Shown: positions 4,698-5,003 of the stretch, one piece after another
How the letters are laid out: every line of letters starts with the position of its first letter
Position numbering within the stretch: the stretch's first letter is position 1
NCBI GenBank assembly: GCA_021789355.1
Contig: JAJYJR010000484.1
Coordinates: 1 to 5,003, forward strand
From: Chloroflexota bacterium
Lineage (GTDB): Bacteria; Chloroflexota; Limnocylindria; Limnocylindrales; CSP1-4
Direction: 5' to 3'
Length of the DNA stretch: 5,003 bases
Made by a program: the position numbers and the translations under genes
The notes under the pieces: generated by a model
Database searches by the model: none
What the model saw: only the letters and a program-made list of their open reading frames with translations
Told to the model about the DNA's origin: nothing

Positions 4698-4973
4698 GTG
4701 CCCACCGCCAGAGAACTGAGGGAGACCCTCCGATCGCTGCGGTGGGCCGTCGGATCGCTGCGGTGGGCCGTCGGATCCCTTCCTTCATCGGGCCGAGTTG
4801 CGGCGGCCACCCGGACGCTCGCCGTATGGGCAGGGCGGGAACGGCCACGCGAAGTTCCCCTCATCGCCAAGGCGGGATTCCGCGCCTTGGCGGCCCTGCG
4901 GAACAAGCCGGAACCGAAGGACCCGACTTGTCACGGCGACCGCCGATCAGATGTGGCGCCTGATACCTATTGA
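4698..4973 (+). CDS. Possible 91-aa hypothetical protein with an internal heptapeptide duplication
   Basis: No family is recognised. The frame runs from GTG 4698 to TGA 4971-4973 and includes a perfect 21-bp duplication that encodes the heptapeptide SLRWAVG twice in a row (about residues 13-26). Around it are basic/amphipathic stretches (RELRETLR, then TRTLAVWAGRERPRE and IAKAGFRALAALRNK). There is no signal peptide or clear TM helix. About 70% of third positions are G/C, fair but not decisive in this genome. The start is weak: GGTGAG is only 2 bases before the GTG and GAGG is 12 bases away. A second open frame on the same strand (GTG 4691, 90 aa) covers the same DNA and cannot be fully excluded. 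Confidence 0.4.
   Translation: MPTARELRETLRSLRWAVGSLRWAVGSLPSSGRVAAATRTLAVWAGRERPREVPLIAKAGFRALAALRNKPEPKDPTCHGDRRSDVAPDTY
4732..4777 (+). repeat. 21-bp tandem repeat, 2.2 copies
   Basis: The unit GATCGCTGCGGTGGGCCGTCG occurs at 4732-4752 and again identically at 4753-4773, with GATC continuing into a third partial copy. The length is a multiple of three, so frames stay open through it. Confidence 0.9.
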
Positions 4974-5003
4974 GGGACCGCCGCCAGGAGTCCACCTACG
5001 CTG

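Noticed and set aside
4732..4777. Tandem repeat considered as a CRISPR array or iteron origin
   Set aside because: Only two full copies, directly adjacent with no spacers, and no replication gene nearby.

Overview
The window is a high-GC bacterial chromosomal segment. Codon third positions are strongly G/C-rich, and that is why the non-coding frames stay open for hundreds of codons. The composition, an IS6110-like insertion sequence and one gene that looks leaderless would fit an actinobacterium or a high-GC Chloroflexota-type soil bacterium. The sequence alone does not settle the phylum.

Layout: (1) 2-1018, plus strand: C-terminal two thirds of an aldehyde dehydrogenase cut off by the window edge. 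(2) 1088-1633, plus strand: a small two-helix potassium-channel-type protein with a TVGYGD filter. (3) About 1640-2150: an ambiguous stretch with a start-less zinc-ribbon reading frame on the plus strand and an unrecognised frame on the minus strand, partly antisense to each other. (4) 2151-2588, minus strand: a short protein made only of two Clp N-terminal repeats, with a good ribosome binding site. (5) 2761-4076: a complete, apparently intact IS3-family insertion sequence with 25/30-matching terminal inverted repeats, a GGC target duplication, orfA, and orfB with a full DD(35)E triad. It sits in the base of a long hairpin, which is rebuilt when the element is removed on paper. (6) 4113-4622, minus strand: a secreted six-cysteine protein of unknown function. 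(7) 4698-4973, plus strand: a possible 91-aa protein carrying an in-frame 21-bp duplication.

The genes do not form one pathway. Strands alternate and the insertion sequence splits what was an intergenic region between the secreted-protein gene and the Clp-repeat gene. I found no CRISPR array, rRNA or tRNA, and no convincing new multi-gene system. The most useful points are the reconstructable insertion site, the stand-alone Clp-repeat protein, the six-cysteine secreted protein and the orphan zinc-ribbon frame.
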